DNA of 63,300 bases from CANKHA01 sp035699705 (lineage in GTDB: Bacteria > Pseudomonadota > Alphaproteobacteria > Rhizobiales > Xanthobacteraceae): positions 1-63,300 of the forward strand of contig DASSPI010000018.1 of assembly GCA_035699705.1 (NCBI GenBank). Reading direction: 5' to 3'. Made by a program: the position numbers and the translations under genes. The notes under the pieces were generated by a model, which saw only the letters and a list, made by a program, of their open reading frames with translations, had not been told where the DNA came from and made no database searches. This document shows, in pieces, positions 25,677-33,182 of the stretch. How positions within the stretch are numbered: the stretch's first letter is position 1; each line of letters begins with the position of its first letter.

Positions 25677-26486
25677 ATGCTTTTCGACCTTCTCAAGGCG
25701 GCCGCCCTCGGTATCGTCGAGGGCCTGACCGAATACCTGCCGGTCTCCTCCACCGGCCACCTGCTGCTGATGGAGCATTTCTTCGGCTTCGACGACGATG
25801 CCTTCGGCAAGTCCTTCGCCATCCTGATTCAGCTCGGCGCGATCCTGGCGCTGCTGTCGATCTATTTCATCCGCCTGTGGGACCTCGCGCGCGGCTTCTT
25901 CAGCGATCCGCAGGCGCGCCGCTTCGTCCTCGGGGTGCTGCTCGCATTCATGCCGGCGGCTGTGGTTGGTTTCCTGGCGCATGGTTTCATCAAGGACGTG
26001 TTGTTCAATCTCTGGATCGTTTGCGTCACCCTGGTTGTCGGCGGCTTCGTGCTGCTCTGGGTCGACCGCCTGAGCTTGAACGCGCGTTATCACGACGCCA
26101 CGAAGTTCACCCTGCCGATGTATCTCGGCATCGGCGTGGTGCAGGTCCTCTCGATGGTGCCGGGGGTCTCGCGCGCGGGCGCCACCATTATCGGCGCCAT
26201 GCTGTTCGGCGCGGACCGCCGCTCGGCGGCGGAATTCTCCTTCTGGCTGGCGATGCCGACCATGATCGGCGCCTTCGCGCTTGAACTGTTCAAAAGCCGG
26301 GCGGAGATGGGCGGCGGCGCCAACGCGCTGATCGTCGCCGTGGGCTTCGCCACATCCTTCGTCTTTGGCTGGATCGTGGTGAAGACATTCCTCGACTATG
26401 TCTCGCGCCACAGCTTCGCGGTCTTCGCCTGGTGGCGGATCATCGTCGGCGGGGCCGGATTGGCCGCGCTGGCGTTCGGGTATTAG
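25677..26486 (+). CDS. uppP: Undecaprenyl-diphosphatase (BacA/UppP)
   Basis: Integral membrane phosphatase that recycles undecaprenyl diphosphate, the lipid carrier for peptidoglycan and O-antigen. The 269-residue protein has the signatures EGLTEYLPVSSTGHLLL near the N-terminus and MVPGVSRAGATIIGAML (about residue 160), with about eight membrane helices. I chose ATG 25677; the longer in-frame start adds a polar stretch. Its stop codon TAG is the first three bases of the palindromic element at 26484-26599. Confidence 0.96.
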   Translation: MLFDLLKAAALGIVEGLTEYLPVSSTGHLLLMEHFFGFDDDAFGKSFAILIQLGAILALLSIYFIRLWDLARGFFSDPQARRFVLGVLLAFMPAAVVGFLAHGFIKDVLFNLWIVCVTLVVGGFVLLWVDRLSLNARYHDATKFTLPMYLGIGVVQVLSMVPGVSRAGATIIGAMLFGADRRSAAEFSFWLAMPTMIGAFALELFKSRAEMGGGANALIVAVGFATSFVFGWIVVKTFLDYVSRHSFAVFAWWRIIVGGAGLAALAFGY

Positions 26487-26599
26487 TGCCGCCGATTTGA
26501 AGTTCCTACACCGCCTGCAGCAAGCTCAGTTAGGAACTTCAAATCGAAAAGCGTCAGAGGACGCCGCGAAGTATCACGAACTTCGGAAGCGGGGCACTA
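26484..26599. repeat. Palindromic TAGTGCC...GGCACTA element that ends both convergent genes
   Basis: Ends TAGTGCC and GGCACTA are perfect inverted copies. Inside, GATTTGAAGTTCCTA (26494-26508) pairs perfectly with TAGGAACTTCAAATC (26531-26545). The right part holds ACGAACTTCGGAAGCGGGGCAC, also found at 44811-44841. The terminal TAG provides the stop codon of uppP on the plus strand and of the NDUFA9-like gene on the minus strand. Confidence 0.88.
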
Positions 26600-27571
26600 T
26601 GACGCGAAGCCGTTGCTGAACTGCCCGGCCTTGCGATAGCGCCAGAGATAGGACGGCAGCACCGTTTCCATCAGCGTCGGCTTGAGGCCCAGGCCTTCCA
26701 GCGTGCGGCGCTCGCGCAGGGCCTCCTCCGACACCACGGTATCGCTCTTGAGCAGCTCGACCTGGTCGGTGGTCAGCGGCGGGTTCGGCAACAGGCCGAG
26801 GACGGCGGCTTGCAGCTTGGCGATCGGGAAGGGGATCGGCACCAGCAGACGCTTGCGCTCGATGATGGCGAGCATCGATTGCATGAGTTCCTTGAAGCTG
26901 CGGACCTCGGGCCCGCCCAGCTCGTAGATCGTGCCGGGCTTGGCCTTGCCGCTCACCGCCTCGGCGAAGGCCAGCGCGACATCGCCGGCAAATACCGGCT
27001 GGAAGCGCGTTGCGCCGCCGCCGATCAGCGGCAAGGCGGGCGAGATGCGTGCCATGGCTGCGAAACGGTTGAAGAAACTGTCATCGGGGCCAAAGATGAT
27101 CGAGGGCCGCATGATGACGGCATCCGGCTTGGCGGCGAGCACCAGCCGCTCGCCTTCCGCCTTGGCCTGGGCATAGCGCGAGGCGGAATTCGCATCGGCG
27201 CCGAGCGCCGACATATGCACGAGCGGAATGCCGAGCTTGGCGGCGGCCAGCGCGACACGCTCCGCGCCATAGCCTTGCACCTCCATGAACCGCTGGCGGC
27301 CGGTCTCGTGCATGATGCCGACCAGATTGACCACGGCATCGACGTCGCGCAGGGCGGCCTCCACCGAGCCGGCATGGCGCAGATTGGCCTGCACCCCATG
27401 GATTTGCCCGACCCGCCCGAGCGGCTGCAGGTGGCCGATGAGGTCCGGGCGGCGGACGGCCACCCGGATGCGGTAGCCGCGCTTGCACAAGGCGCGGACA
27501 AGGTGGCGCCCGACAAAGCCCGAGCCGCCGAATACGGTCACGAGCCTGTTGACGTCGAACTGTCGGGACAT
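26597..27571 (-). CDS. NDUFA9-like NAD(P)-binding protein (atypical SDR)
   Basis: A 324-residue extended short-chain dehydrogenase-like protein. The Rossmann loop is TVFGGSGFVGRHLVRAL (residues 12-28). It continues with LVGIMHETGRQRFMEVQ and a YAQAKAEGERLV segment with the YxxxK-like pair, and the C-terminal half matches the complex I NDUFA9 subunit family. In alphaproteobacteria such proteins are often called complex I NDUFA9 subunit family proteins, but a role in NADH dehydrogenase is not proven. It is convergent with uppP and ends inside the repeat element. Confidence 0.85.
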   Translation of the reverse strand: MSRQFDVNRLVTVFGGSGFVGRHLVRALCKRGYRIRVAVRRPDLIGHLQPLGRVGQIHGVQANLRHAGSVEAALRDVDAVVNLVGIMHETGRQRFMEVQGYGAERVALAAAKLGIPLVHMSALGADANSASRYAQAKAEGERLVLAAKPDAVIMRPSIIFGPDDSFFNRFAAMARISPALPLIGGGATRFQPVFAGDVALAFAEAVSGKAKPGTIYELGGPEVRSFKELMQSMLAIIERKRLLVPIPFPIAKLQAAVLGLLPNPPLTTDQVELLKSDTVVSEEALRERRTLEGLGLKPTLMETVLPSYLWRYRKAGQFSNGFAS

Positions 27572-27702
27572 GGCGATTCTGCCGGTTGACGGGTGGTCTG
27601 CTGCGTCCTGCCGGCTGCCATACAGGATCGGCGCAGGGCTGTTAAGAGGCTGATGCAGAGTGGATTTGACAAGCCGGAAACGGGTTCGTACCTAAAGCCC
27701 GG

Positions 27703-27787
27703 GCCCAGGTGGCGGAATTGGTAGACGCGCTGGTTTCAGGTACCAGTGGTGCAAGCCGTGAAGGTTCGAGTCCTTTCCTGGGCACCA
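27703..27787 (+). tRNA. tRNA-Leu (CAG)
   Basis: An 85-base class II tRNA including encoded CCA. The acceptor stem GCCCAGG pairs with CCTGGGC (27777-27783), followed by A and CCA. The anticodon stem CTGGT/ACCAG encloses TTCAGGT, so the anticodon is CAG at 27737-27739. The long variable arm and GGTTCGAGTCC T-arm fit leucine. Extra copies of its 3' end lie downstream at 28441 and 31286. Confidence 0.96.
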
Positions 27788-27815
27788 GCCCTAAAATTTG
27801 CGGTTGGCTGCCGCT
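27770..27815. other. Putative attachment site, copy A (tRNA-Leu 3' end plus flank)
   Basis: The sequence from the tRNA T-arm through CCA and about 28 bases beyond (GTCCTTTCCTGGGCACCAG, then the stretch ending TTGCGGTTGGCTGCCGCT) recurs imperfectly at 28441-28484 and in part at 31286-31316. Integrases commonly recombine at tRNA 3' ends; no integrase gene is visible here. Confidence 0.6.
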
Positions 27816-28015
27816 GAGCTGAAGCGCAGCCTTGTTGCGGAGACGCAACCGTCGGCGGCGCGCCCAACCGCGCCCGCGGGCGAACGGGCGCTCAGCGGCG
27901 GCATCGCTCACGATTTCAACAACCTGAGATGATCGCCATCGGCAGCCTGGAAAGTGCCGATCGCCGCGCGAAAACCGTCGAAAAGACGAATCCCAGCCTT
28001 CGCGCGCGGCCGTTA
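27807..28015 (+). pseudogene. Histidine-kinase fragment (H-box region, frameshifted)
   Basis: Translation from 27807 gives AAAELKRSLVAETQP, then ERALSGGIAHDFNNL and a stop at 27930. GGIAHDFNNL is the classical phospho-acceptor His box of hybrid sensor kinases. One frame over, from 27929, the text continues IAIGSLESADRRAK, which is what normally follows the H-box. So a frameshift near 27926 broke an ancestral kinase gene. No catalytic ATPase domain follows. The fragment starts 20 bases after tRNA-Leu, inside the putative island. Confidence 0.7.
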
Positions 28016-28228
28016 GGTTTCCGACGTGTTATACGAGCCGCAGTTTTTGCACTGGATGAGCAGATTATAAACCTGGTGCTCTTCAGCGTGCAGCAGGATC
28101 ACGCCGCACTGTCCGCATGTGAACTCGACTGAATGGTCGCTGGCCATGAGGACGGGGGGAGCATCCATGACATGTCCGGTGGAAGGGGCCGTAACGACCT
28201 TAAGGCTGATTTTGCGCTTTGCCACCAT
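28013..28228 (-). CDS. Small zinc-ribbon protein
   Basis: A 71-residue protein starting MVAKRKISLKVVTAPSTG. Its C-terminal half holds two CxxC pairs, in FTCGQCGVILLHAEEH and LLIQCKNCGSYN, the layout of a small zinc ribbon. Function unknown; such ribbons bind nucleic acid or act in sulfur or oxidation sensing. It is on the minus strand between two tRNA-derived repeats. Longer in-frame starts only add low-quality sequence. Confidence 0.55.
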   Translation of the reverse strand: MVAKRKISLKVVTAPSTGHVMDAPPVLMASDHSVEFTCGQCGVILLHAEEHQVYNLLIQCKNCGSYNTSET

Positions 28229-28440
28229 GACCCCCGGGGGAGCGGGGGCTCCACCACTACGCGATGGCGCGCGTACTAACCGCACCTGGATGAACCCGGC
28301 ATGAACATAAATAACCGCTCGTCGTCCGCGCAGAACGATTTTTGGATTCGCGACCGGGCCGGACGGTAAGGCGCCGCGCCAAACCCGTGATCGGTGCCGG
28401 GTGCCGCCCTGATCTCGTTGAACAAGGCCGGACGGGCAAA

Positions 28441-28484
28441 GTCCTCGCCCGGGCACCAGCCTCAAATTGCGGTTAGCTGCCGCT
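28441..28484. other. Putative attachment site, copy B
   Basis: GTCCTCGCCCGGGCACCAGCC, then TCAAATTGCGGTTAGCTGCCGCT, matches copy A at most positions, with small gaps. It ends exactly at the stop codon of the downstream amine oxidase gene. It could mark an ancient insertion end between 27788 and this point. Confidence 0.6.
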
Positions 28485-29866
28485 TAGGTTTTTGCTGTGT
28501 AAGGGCCGGCGTCCATCTGATTGATCACCTCGTTTGCCGCACGTTCGCCCGTCTCCCACGCGCCGGCCACGGTGCCCCAAAGAGACTCGTGCACGGCCTC
28601 TCCCGCAAACCACACACGTTCGCTCAACGGCCGCGACAGGACTTTTCGCGCAGCCCGTCCTCCCGGCGATGCATATGAAAAAGCGCCCAGCGCCCACGGC
28701 TGCTTGTTCCAACGCGTCGCATGCGTTCGCTTGATGGATTTTCTTATTCCCGAACCGAACTGAGCAACAAGCCAATCGACCGCAAACGTCGTCAGCGCCG
28801 CTTCGCCCTGGTCAGCCAGCCCGGCGCAGGTTTTTCCGCCCAGCTGAACATAGCAAAGCCGGGAGCCCATGAAGTTTGTGTGACCGGCGGCTGTATTCCG
28901 ATCCGCCGCTTTCTCAAACAGCAGCTCGTCCATCGGCAGGCCCAACTGGTTGTCGGCCAATTCGATCGCCACACGGTCGGCGTTTCCAAGCTTAAGCTTA
29001 TTGATCGCCTCGGCGTATTTCGCCGGCAGAGAAGGTTTGAAGTTGATCTTGCCGGAGGCCAGCACGCCCGTCGAAGCCGTGATGATCACGGCATGCGCGG
29101 TCATCCGCTGCCCGCGCTTTTCCACCGTGACGACATCGGATCCCCACTCTATCCGGGAGACGGGGCTGAAAAACTGAATCGGAGCCCTGTGCGCGAGCCG
29201 TCCGATCAGGGCGCCGACTCCCTGCCGAATCCGAACGGATCGTTCAGGCCGGTTGGAAGTGACGTATTCCTTCGCGGACATGTCGGTCAGATCGCTGCCG
29301 TAAGCGAACGAGCCGAGCACAAAGTCCGCGGTCGATCGCCAGTCGCCGAGGTCGTTAGGAAGCGCCTCCGCGCATGACACGTCGGCGTCCAGCAGGCTCG
29401 CCTGTGCAATTTCACGATTGCAGCGCGCGAGGTTGATGTAAAATTCCTCCACCTCGTATTCGCGAGCGGAACGGAATTTAGCGTCGGACTTCTGCTTCAC
29501 CCGGGTGCGGAACTGCGTGATGGCGGGCGTCTTATGGACCTCAAGGCCCGCCTTGGCAGCGAGATCGGCGACAGGAAACGATTCTGTTTCGTGCAGCGAG
29601 TAGGCGCCCTGGTCGTAGGGTTGACCGAAGATGCGCGTGTCAGTGAAGCATCGACCGCCCCAGCGATCGCTGGCTTCCAAAACCGCAAAGGTTTTTCGGG
29701 AGCGTGCAAGGCGCCGGGCAGCCGCTATTCCGGCAGCGCCGGCGCCGATGATGATCACGTCGAAGTCGGCGTTTGTTGCCGACTTCGCTATTCTCGGAGC
29801 GGCGGCCGCCGAACCAAGCCCAGCCAGAAACAGTCGCCGGGTGAGGCCGCTCATCGGAAGTATCAC
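28484..29866 (-). CDS. Second Tat-exported flavin monoamine oxidase-like protein
   Basis: A 460-residue FAD amine oxidase. The N-terminus has a twin-arginine signal (LTRRLFLAGLGSAAAA), then the Rossmann motif IIIGAGAAGIAAARRLA, GGRCFTDTRIFG, and at the end VWFAGEAVHESLWGTVAGAWETGERAA. It aligns along its whole length with the protein at 12345-13733 but is clearly diverged. GTG 29866 overlaps the upstream gene's stop (GTGA); ATG 29854 is a good alternative. It lies within the tRNA-flanked region, so it may have arrived by transfer. Substrate unknown. Confidence 0.82.
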   Translation of the reverse strand: MILPMSGLTRRLFLAGLGSAAAAPRIAKSATNADFDVIIIGAGAAGIAAARRLARSRKTFAVLEASDRWGGRCFTDTRIFGQPYDQGAYSLHETESFPVADLAAKAGLEVHKTPAITQFRTRVKQKSDAKFRSAREYEVEEFYINLARCNREIAQASLLDADVSCAEALPNDLGDWRSTADFVLGSFAYGSDLTDMSAKEYVTSNRPERSVRIRQGVGALIGRLAHRAPIQFFSPVSRIEWGSDVVTVEKRGQRMTAHAVIITASTGVLASGKINFKPSLPAKYAEAINKLKLGNADRVAIELADNQLGLPMDELLFEKAADRNTAAGHTNFMGSRLCYVQLGGKTCAGLADQGEAALTTFAVDWLVAQFGSGIRKSIKRTHATRWNKQPWALGAFSYASPGGRAARKVLSRPLSERVWFAGEAVHESLWGTVAGAWETGERAANEVINQMDAGPYTAKT

Positions 29867-30708
29867 ATAGCGCTGCTGGTGCGACCCCGATCTTTTTCGG
29901 CATCAGGGTTGGTGCTGCTGACAGCATCAGGTTTGCTTTTCAGACACATCGCGCGATGAATCTTCTGAAGCACAGCAATCGATTTGTGAGAGGAATCGAT
30001 CTTTGCTGCCAGCCCCGAGACCTGCTCTTGCACGACAGAGACTCTGCTGACCTCCTGATCGACTGCCTCAATCAGAGACTTGATCACTTCCGGCGCCTGA
30101 ACCAGATCGGGCAAAGTCACGTCCTGGATCGATTGTTTTACTTTGTTCGCACAACCGGTCCGGGCCTCGTACTCCGATCGCGCGGAAGCAAAGCGCTTCG
30201 CAAATTCAGTGGCTCCCGCGGAATCTTTGACCAGCGCCTCGAAGTCGATCTTGCAGATTTCGTTCAGATTGGTGACTTCAGGATAACGCTGTTCGACGAT
30301 GCGGGTGAATTCGTCGGTCAGCGACTTTCCTTCAGCCAGAACGGCATTGAAGCGGCAAACCAGTTGCTGTCGGCCGCGGTAGCAGCGATCGAGCTTGACC
30401 TCGCCCTTCAGCCCGGGCAGTCCGAATTGGGCATCTTCCTCGACAGCACCCTTGTCACAGGATGCGAGTGCGCCGCCGAAGGGCGTCGAGGGATCGATTT
30501 TGGGCGCCGCAGTCTGCTTGGGCGATTCGACCTGCTGGGCCGGTACCGATGCCGGTGCCGGTGGCGGTGAATAGTCCCTGTCCCTGTAGCGCCGGCTCTG
30601 AGCCGACGCTCCGTCCGACGAGAAATCCAGCAAAAGGAGAAAAAGCAGGGCTATGGAAGCATAGGCAAACGCGCCTGCTAAGTGCCTGCTGTACCGATGG
30701 TTCGTCAT
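29863..30708 (-). CDS. Exported protein of unknown function
   Basis: A 281-residue protein with a basic start (TNHRYSRHL), a hydrophobic core (about residues 17-32) and a likely signal cleavage after SAQS. A Pro/Gln-rich linker follows (PPPAPASVPAQQ), then a mostly helical region with four cysteines (SCDKG, DRCYRG, VCRFN, EICKID) and a predicted coiled coil near VVQEQVSGLAAKIDSS. ATG 30708 follows GGGGAG by six bases. Its stop overlaps the amine oxidase start, so the pair forms an operon. No family recognised. Confidence 0.65.
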   Translation of the reverse strand: MTNHRYSRHLAGAFAYASIALLFLLLLDFSSDGASAQSRRYRDRDYSPPPAPASVPAQQVESPKQTAAPKIDPSTPFGGALASCDKGAVEEDAQFGLPGLKGEVKLDRCYRGRQQLVCRFNAVLAEGKSLTDEFTRIVEQRYPEVTNLNEICKIDFEALVKDSAGATEFAKRFASARSEYEARTGCANKVKQSIQDVTLPDLVQAPEVIKSLIEAVDQEVSRVSVVQEQVSGLAAKIDSSHKSIAVLQKIHRAMCLKSKPDAVSSTNPDAEKDRGRTSSAM

Positions 30709-30723
30709 TTTCAACTCCCCCAA

Positions 30724-31285
30724 CGCTACTTATGGACAACCGATTTTTGGCGTCTCGGGGCCTAGCGCTGCCCGTTTTTGTTCTTATTGCCGCGTCCCCC
30801 GAGCTGTTGCGATCATCCGTCCCGCGCTTAAGAGAGTCAACAGAGAGTAAACGGTTCCCGGGGGACCGTCCGGCTGACCCGTCCACCCGCCGGCAAAAGC
30901 GATGGGAGGCAAGGGCCGACCTCGACCAAGGAGGCTCAAAGCCTCCGCCATCCTTGATCCGCGATGAGAATTGGCAGCGTCGATGAGCTCGGCGGAGTCT
31001 GCTGGTTTGCCGAAGCGGAACGTCGCTCGACCCGGATCGGCGTCCCAATCGCATTAACTATCTGTCGCCATTTAATTCGCCGGTTGCGCGCCCTGAAGGA
31101 TCGCCGCGATCGCTCGCCTTTCAGGTGGTAGCGGCGAAGAATCGTTACGCGGCCTTACGCACCAGCCGCGCAACCGAGACGCCCCGCTTCGTCCGCTTGC
31201 GAGCAGGACACGCCGCTGGTACACAGCGCGCAACTGCAGCCGAAAATCCGCAGCGAGTTCAATGCTGCGGCCAACGAGATGGCCT
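30724..31285. other. Long non-coding stretch upstream of copy C
   Basis: No convincing gene is visible between the exported-protein gene and the CmoB-like gene. The notable structure is a hairpin near 30925-30950 (GGAGGCT...AGCCTCC). The reading frames that cross it lack family features and normal starts. It may be decayed sequence of the tRNA-associated island. Confidence 0.5.
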
Positions 31286-31316
31286 GTCCTCCCTGGCACC
31301 ATCCCTTAAATTGCGG
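31286..31316. other. Putative attachment site, copy C
   Basis: GTCCTCCCTGGCACCATCCC, then TTAAATTGCGG, matches tRNA-Leu 3'-end copy A at most positions over about 30 bases, shorter than copy B. It lies about 100 bases before the next plus-strand gene and would mark the far end of the island. Confidence 0.5.
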
Positions 31317-31418
31317 CCGGTTCAGAAACCTGACCCAAGGCGCGACTCGGCACCCGGGCGTTGTGGCGGCGCGAGACGCCCGGTGAAATGATCCGGCAAG
31401 AATTCCACAAGGACCCAG

Positions 31419-32288
31419 ATGGCCCGTTCCGATGAACAATCCATGACCCAGTTGCGCGATCCGCCTGCGGGCTTCGATCCCGAGCAGGCGTTCGCAGGCG
31501 TCCATTGGCATCAGCGTTGGGAGGTCTTCCGCGGCGTCGATACGCCCGGGCGCAACAGCGTCAGCCGGCTGTGCGAACGCGTGCAACTGCCCGCCGATCT
31601 CACCGGCAAACGCGTGCTCGATATCGGCGCCTGGAACGGCGGCTACAGCTTCGAATGCGAGCGGCGCGGCGCGGCCGAAGTCGTCGCCTATAGCCTGGAA
31701 AATCCGGACGTCACCGGTTTCAATCGCCTGAAGGCATTGCTCGGCTCGCGGGTGCGCTACGTGCAGGGCTCGGTCTACACGCTGTCGCCCGAGCAGATGG
31801 GCGAATTCGATCTCATCTTGTTCTTCGGCGTGCTCTATCACCTGCGCTATCCGCTGCTGGCGATGGATCGCATTCGCAGCGTGAGCGGCGGCGAGGTCCT
31901 GATCGAGACGCATACGCTGACCAGCCGGCATTTGCTGCGCGCGCCGTTCTGGCCGGTCGGCGCTTTACTTGGTCTTGCGGCGATCTTTCGCGGCACGCCG
32001 CTCTGGCGCCAGTACAAGGAATACGAGCTGCACCCGGAAGATCAGAGCAACTGGTTCGGCCCCAATATCAAAGCCGTGGTCGAAAGCTTCGAGACCGCCG
32101 GTTTTTCCGTACAGCATCTCGCGTCTTGGGATTGGGGAACGCGGTCCTCTTTTCGCGCCGTGGCGATGCCGATACCTGCGCGCATGCGCGATGGCACCTA
32201 TGAAGGCGTCTCCACATTCAACGCGCATCTGACCGGGATCGACCACAAGGATGGCGATCGCCTGTTCCGGCGCGACTCCCAGAGCTAA
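31419..32288 (+). CDS. CmoB-like (DUF1698) SAM-dependent methyltransferase
   Basis: A 289-residue class I enzyme. SAM motif I is VLDIGAWNGGYSFECERRGA (about residues 66-85), followed by LILFFGVLYHLRYPLLAMDRI, the signature of the CmoB/DUF1698 group. CmoB transfers a carboxymethyl group to tRNA wobble uridine; related proteins methylate other substrates. cmoA is not in the window, so the tRNA role is only a possibility. ATG 31419 has AAGGA upstream. It is the first gene past copy C of the tRNA-derived repeat. Confidence 0.75.
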   Translation: MARSDEQSMTQLRDPPAGFDPEQAFAGVHWHQRWEVFRGVDTPGRNSVSRLCERVQLPADLTGKRVLDIGAWNGGYSFECERRGAAEVVAYSLENPDVTGFNRLKALLGSRVRYVQGSVYTLSPEQMGEFDLILFFGVLYHLRYPLLAMDRIRSVSGGEVLIETHTLTSRHLLRAPFWPVGALLGLAAIFRGTPLWRQYKEYELHPEDQSNWFGPNIKAVVESFETAGFSVQHLASWDWGTRSSFRAVAMPIPARMRDGTYEGVSTFNAHLTGIDHKDGDRLFRRDSQS

Positions 32289-32310
32289 AGGCTCTTCGCG
32301 CGCTCCGCAG

Positions 32311-32329
32311 GCGCCGGCGTTGCCGGCGC
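32311..32329 (+). terminator. Perfect eight-base hairpin after the CmoB-like gene
   Basis: GCGCCGGC (32311-32318) pairs with GCCGGCGC (32322-32329) around a three-base loop, 23 bases after the stop codon. No T-run follows, so termination is uncertain. Confidence 0.35.
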
Positions 32330-32461
32330 GGCCCGATTGCGCGACCTGTCACTTCAGCCCGGCGGCAGCAGATTGACCTGCTTGACGCCGCTCCCGGGAG
32401 CCGCGAGACTTCCATCGTGACGTGATCGGCGGCACTTTGATCGAGATCGCGCGGGGGCGTC

Positions 32462-33115
32462 ATGCCCGATTCAGGCGAACACGACAGCCTTCCCCGGCCG
32501 GGACGCCGCGCCTTCGTGCAAAGCGCGGCGATGGCCGGCGCGGCCATGCTCACGACGGATGCGGCCGCGCAGCCGGTGCGAGGTGGCACTAGCATGGCCG
32601 GCGAAATGACCTTCGAGGACGTCCGCAAAATTCTCGACCTCACGCCGAACGCGACCTGCGGCTATGTGCGCGTGACCTTCGTCAGCAAGCAGCGGATCGC
32701 AGCGGGCGGACTGCCGGCGCCGTTTGCGGAAGGACGGCCGGCGGGCTCGGCGCTCTATTTCATGCTGACGCCGGAAGAGCCGGTGAAGCTGCATCGCATC
32801 CGAAACGATCAGCTTTACCACTATTACATGGGCGACCCGATCGAAGTCCTGATGCTGCTGGTCGATGGCACGAGCGAGCTGCATGTCGTGGGGCCCGATT
32901 TGCGCAAGGGCCAGACGCCGCAACTCCTGATCCCGGGCAACACCTTCCACACGGCGCGCCTGATCGGCGAGCGACGCTGGTTCCTCGGGGCGTCAACCGA
33001 ATGGCCCGGCGTGGAGCCGGTCGATGTCGAGCTCGGCAATGCCGAGGTACTGGCGGCGCGCTATCCGAAGGTGGCCGCCGAGATCAAAAGCTTCCCGCTG
33101 CCGGCCGCGCGCTGA
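32462..33115 (+). CDS. Tat-exported cupin protein (DUF985 family)
   Basis: A 217-residue protein with a twin-arginine signal (PGRRAFVQSAAMAGAAMLTT). The mature part matches the DUF985 cupin family: EDVRKILDLTPN, then GSALYFMLTPEEPVKLHRIRNDQLYHYYMGDPIEV split over the conserved cupin strands, with His and Tyr residues that could bind a metal, and RWFLGASTEWPGVE. The biochemical role is unknown. ATG 32462. It is convergent with the TctC-type gene, with a terminator in between. Confidence 0.8.
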   Translation: MPDSGEHDSLPRPGRRAFVQSAAMAGAAMLTTDAAAQPVRGGTSMAGEMTFEDVRKILDLTPNATCGYVRVTFVSKQRIAAGGLPAPFAEGRPAGSALYFMLTPEEPVKLHRIRNDQLYHYYMGDPIEVLMLLVDGTSELHVVGPDLRKGQTPQLLIPGNTFHTARLIGERRWFLGASTEWPGVEPVDVELGNAEVLAARYPKVAAEIKSFPLPAAR

Positions 33116-33137
33116 CCCCCCATCCACCGTTGACAAG

Positions 33138-33164
33138 AAATCGCGCCCCGTGAGCGCGATTTTT
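33138..33164 (+). terminator. Intrinsic terminator between the cupin and TctC-type genes
   Basis: ATCGCGC (33140-33146) pairs with GCGCGAT (33154-33160), followed by a TTTT run on the plus strand; on the minus strand a T-rich stretch also follows. It is well placed to end both convergent transcripts. Confidence 0.75.
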
Positions 33165-33182
33165 GAAGCTCGGTTTGAACTC

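Noticed and set aside
27642..27911. 89-residue minus-strand frame across tRNA-Leu (text includes GLEPSRLAPLVPETSAS)
   Set aside because: It is the reverse translation of the tRNA gene, a well-known false gene; no independent features.
30928..30950. Hairpin GGAGGCT/AGCCTCC as a terminator of the exported-protein operon
   Set aside because: It lies upstream of that gene, not downstream, and has no T-run; no transcript is known to end there.
31125..31391. Short plus-strand frames before the CmoB-like gene
   Set aside because: No ribosome binding site, no family resemblance, and the frames cross copy C of the tRNA-derived repeat; more likely decayed DNA.
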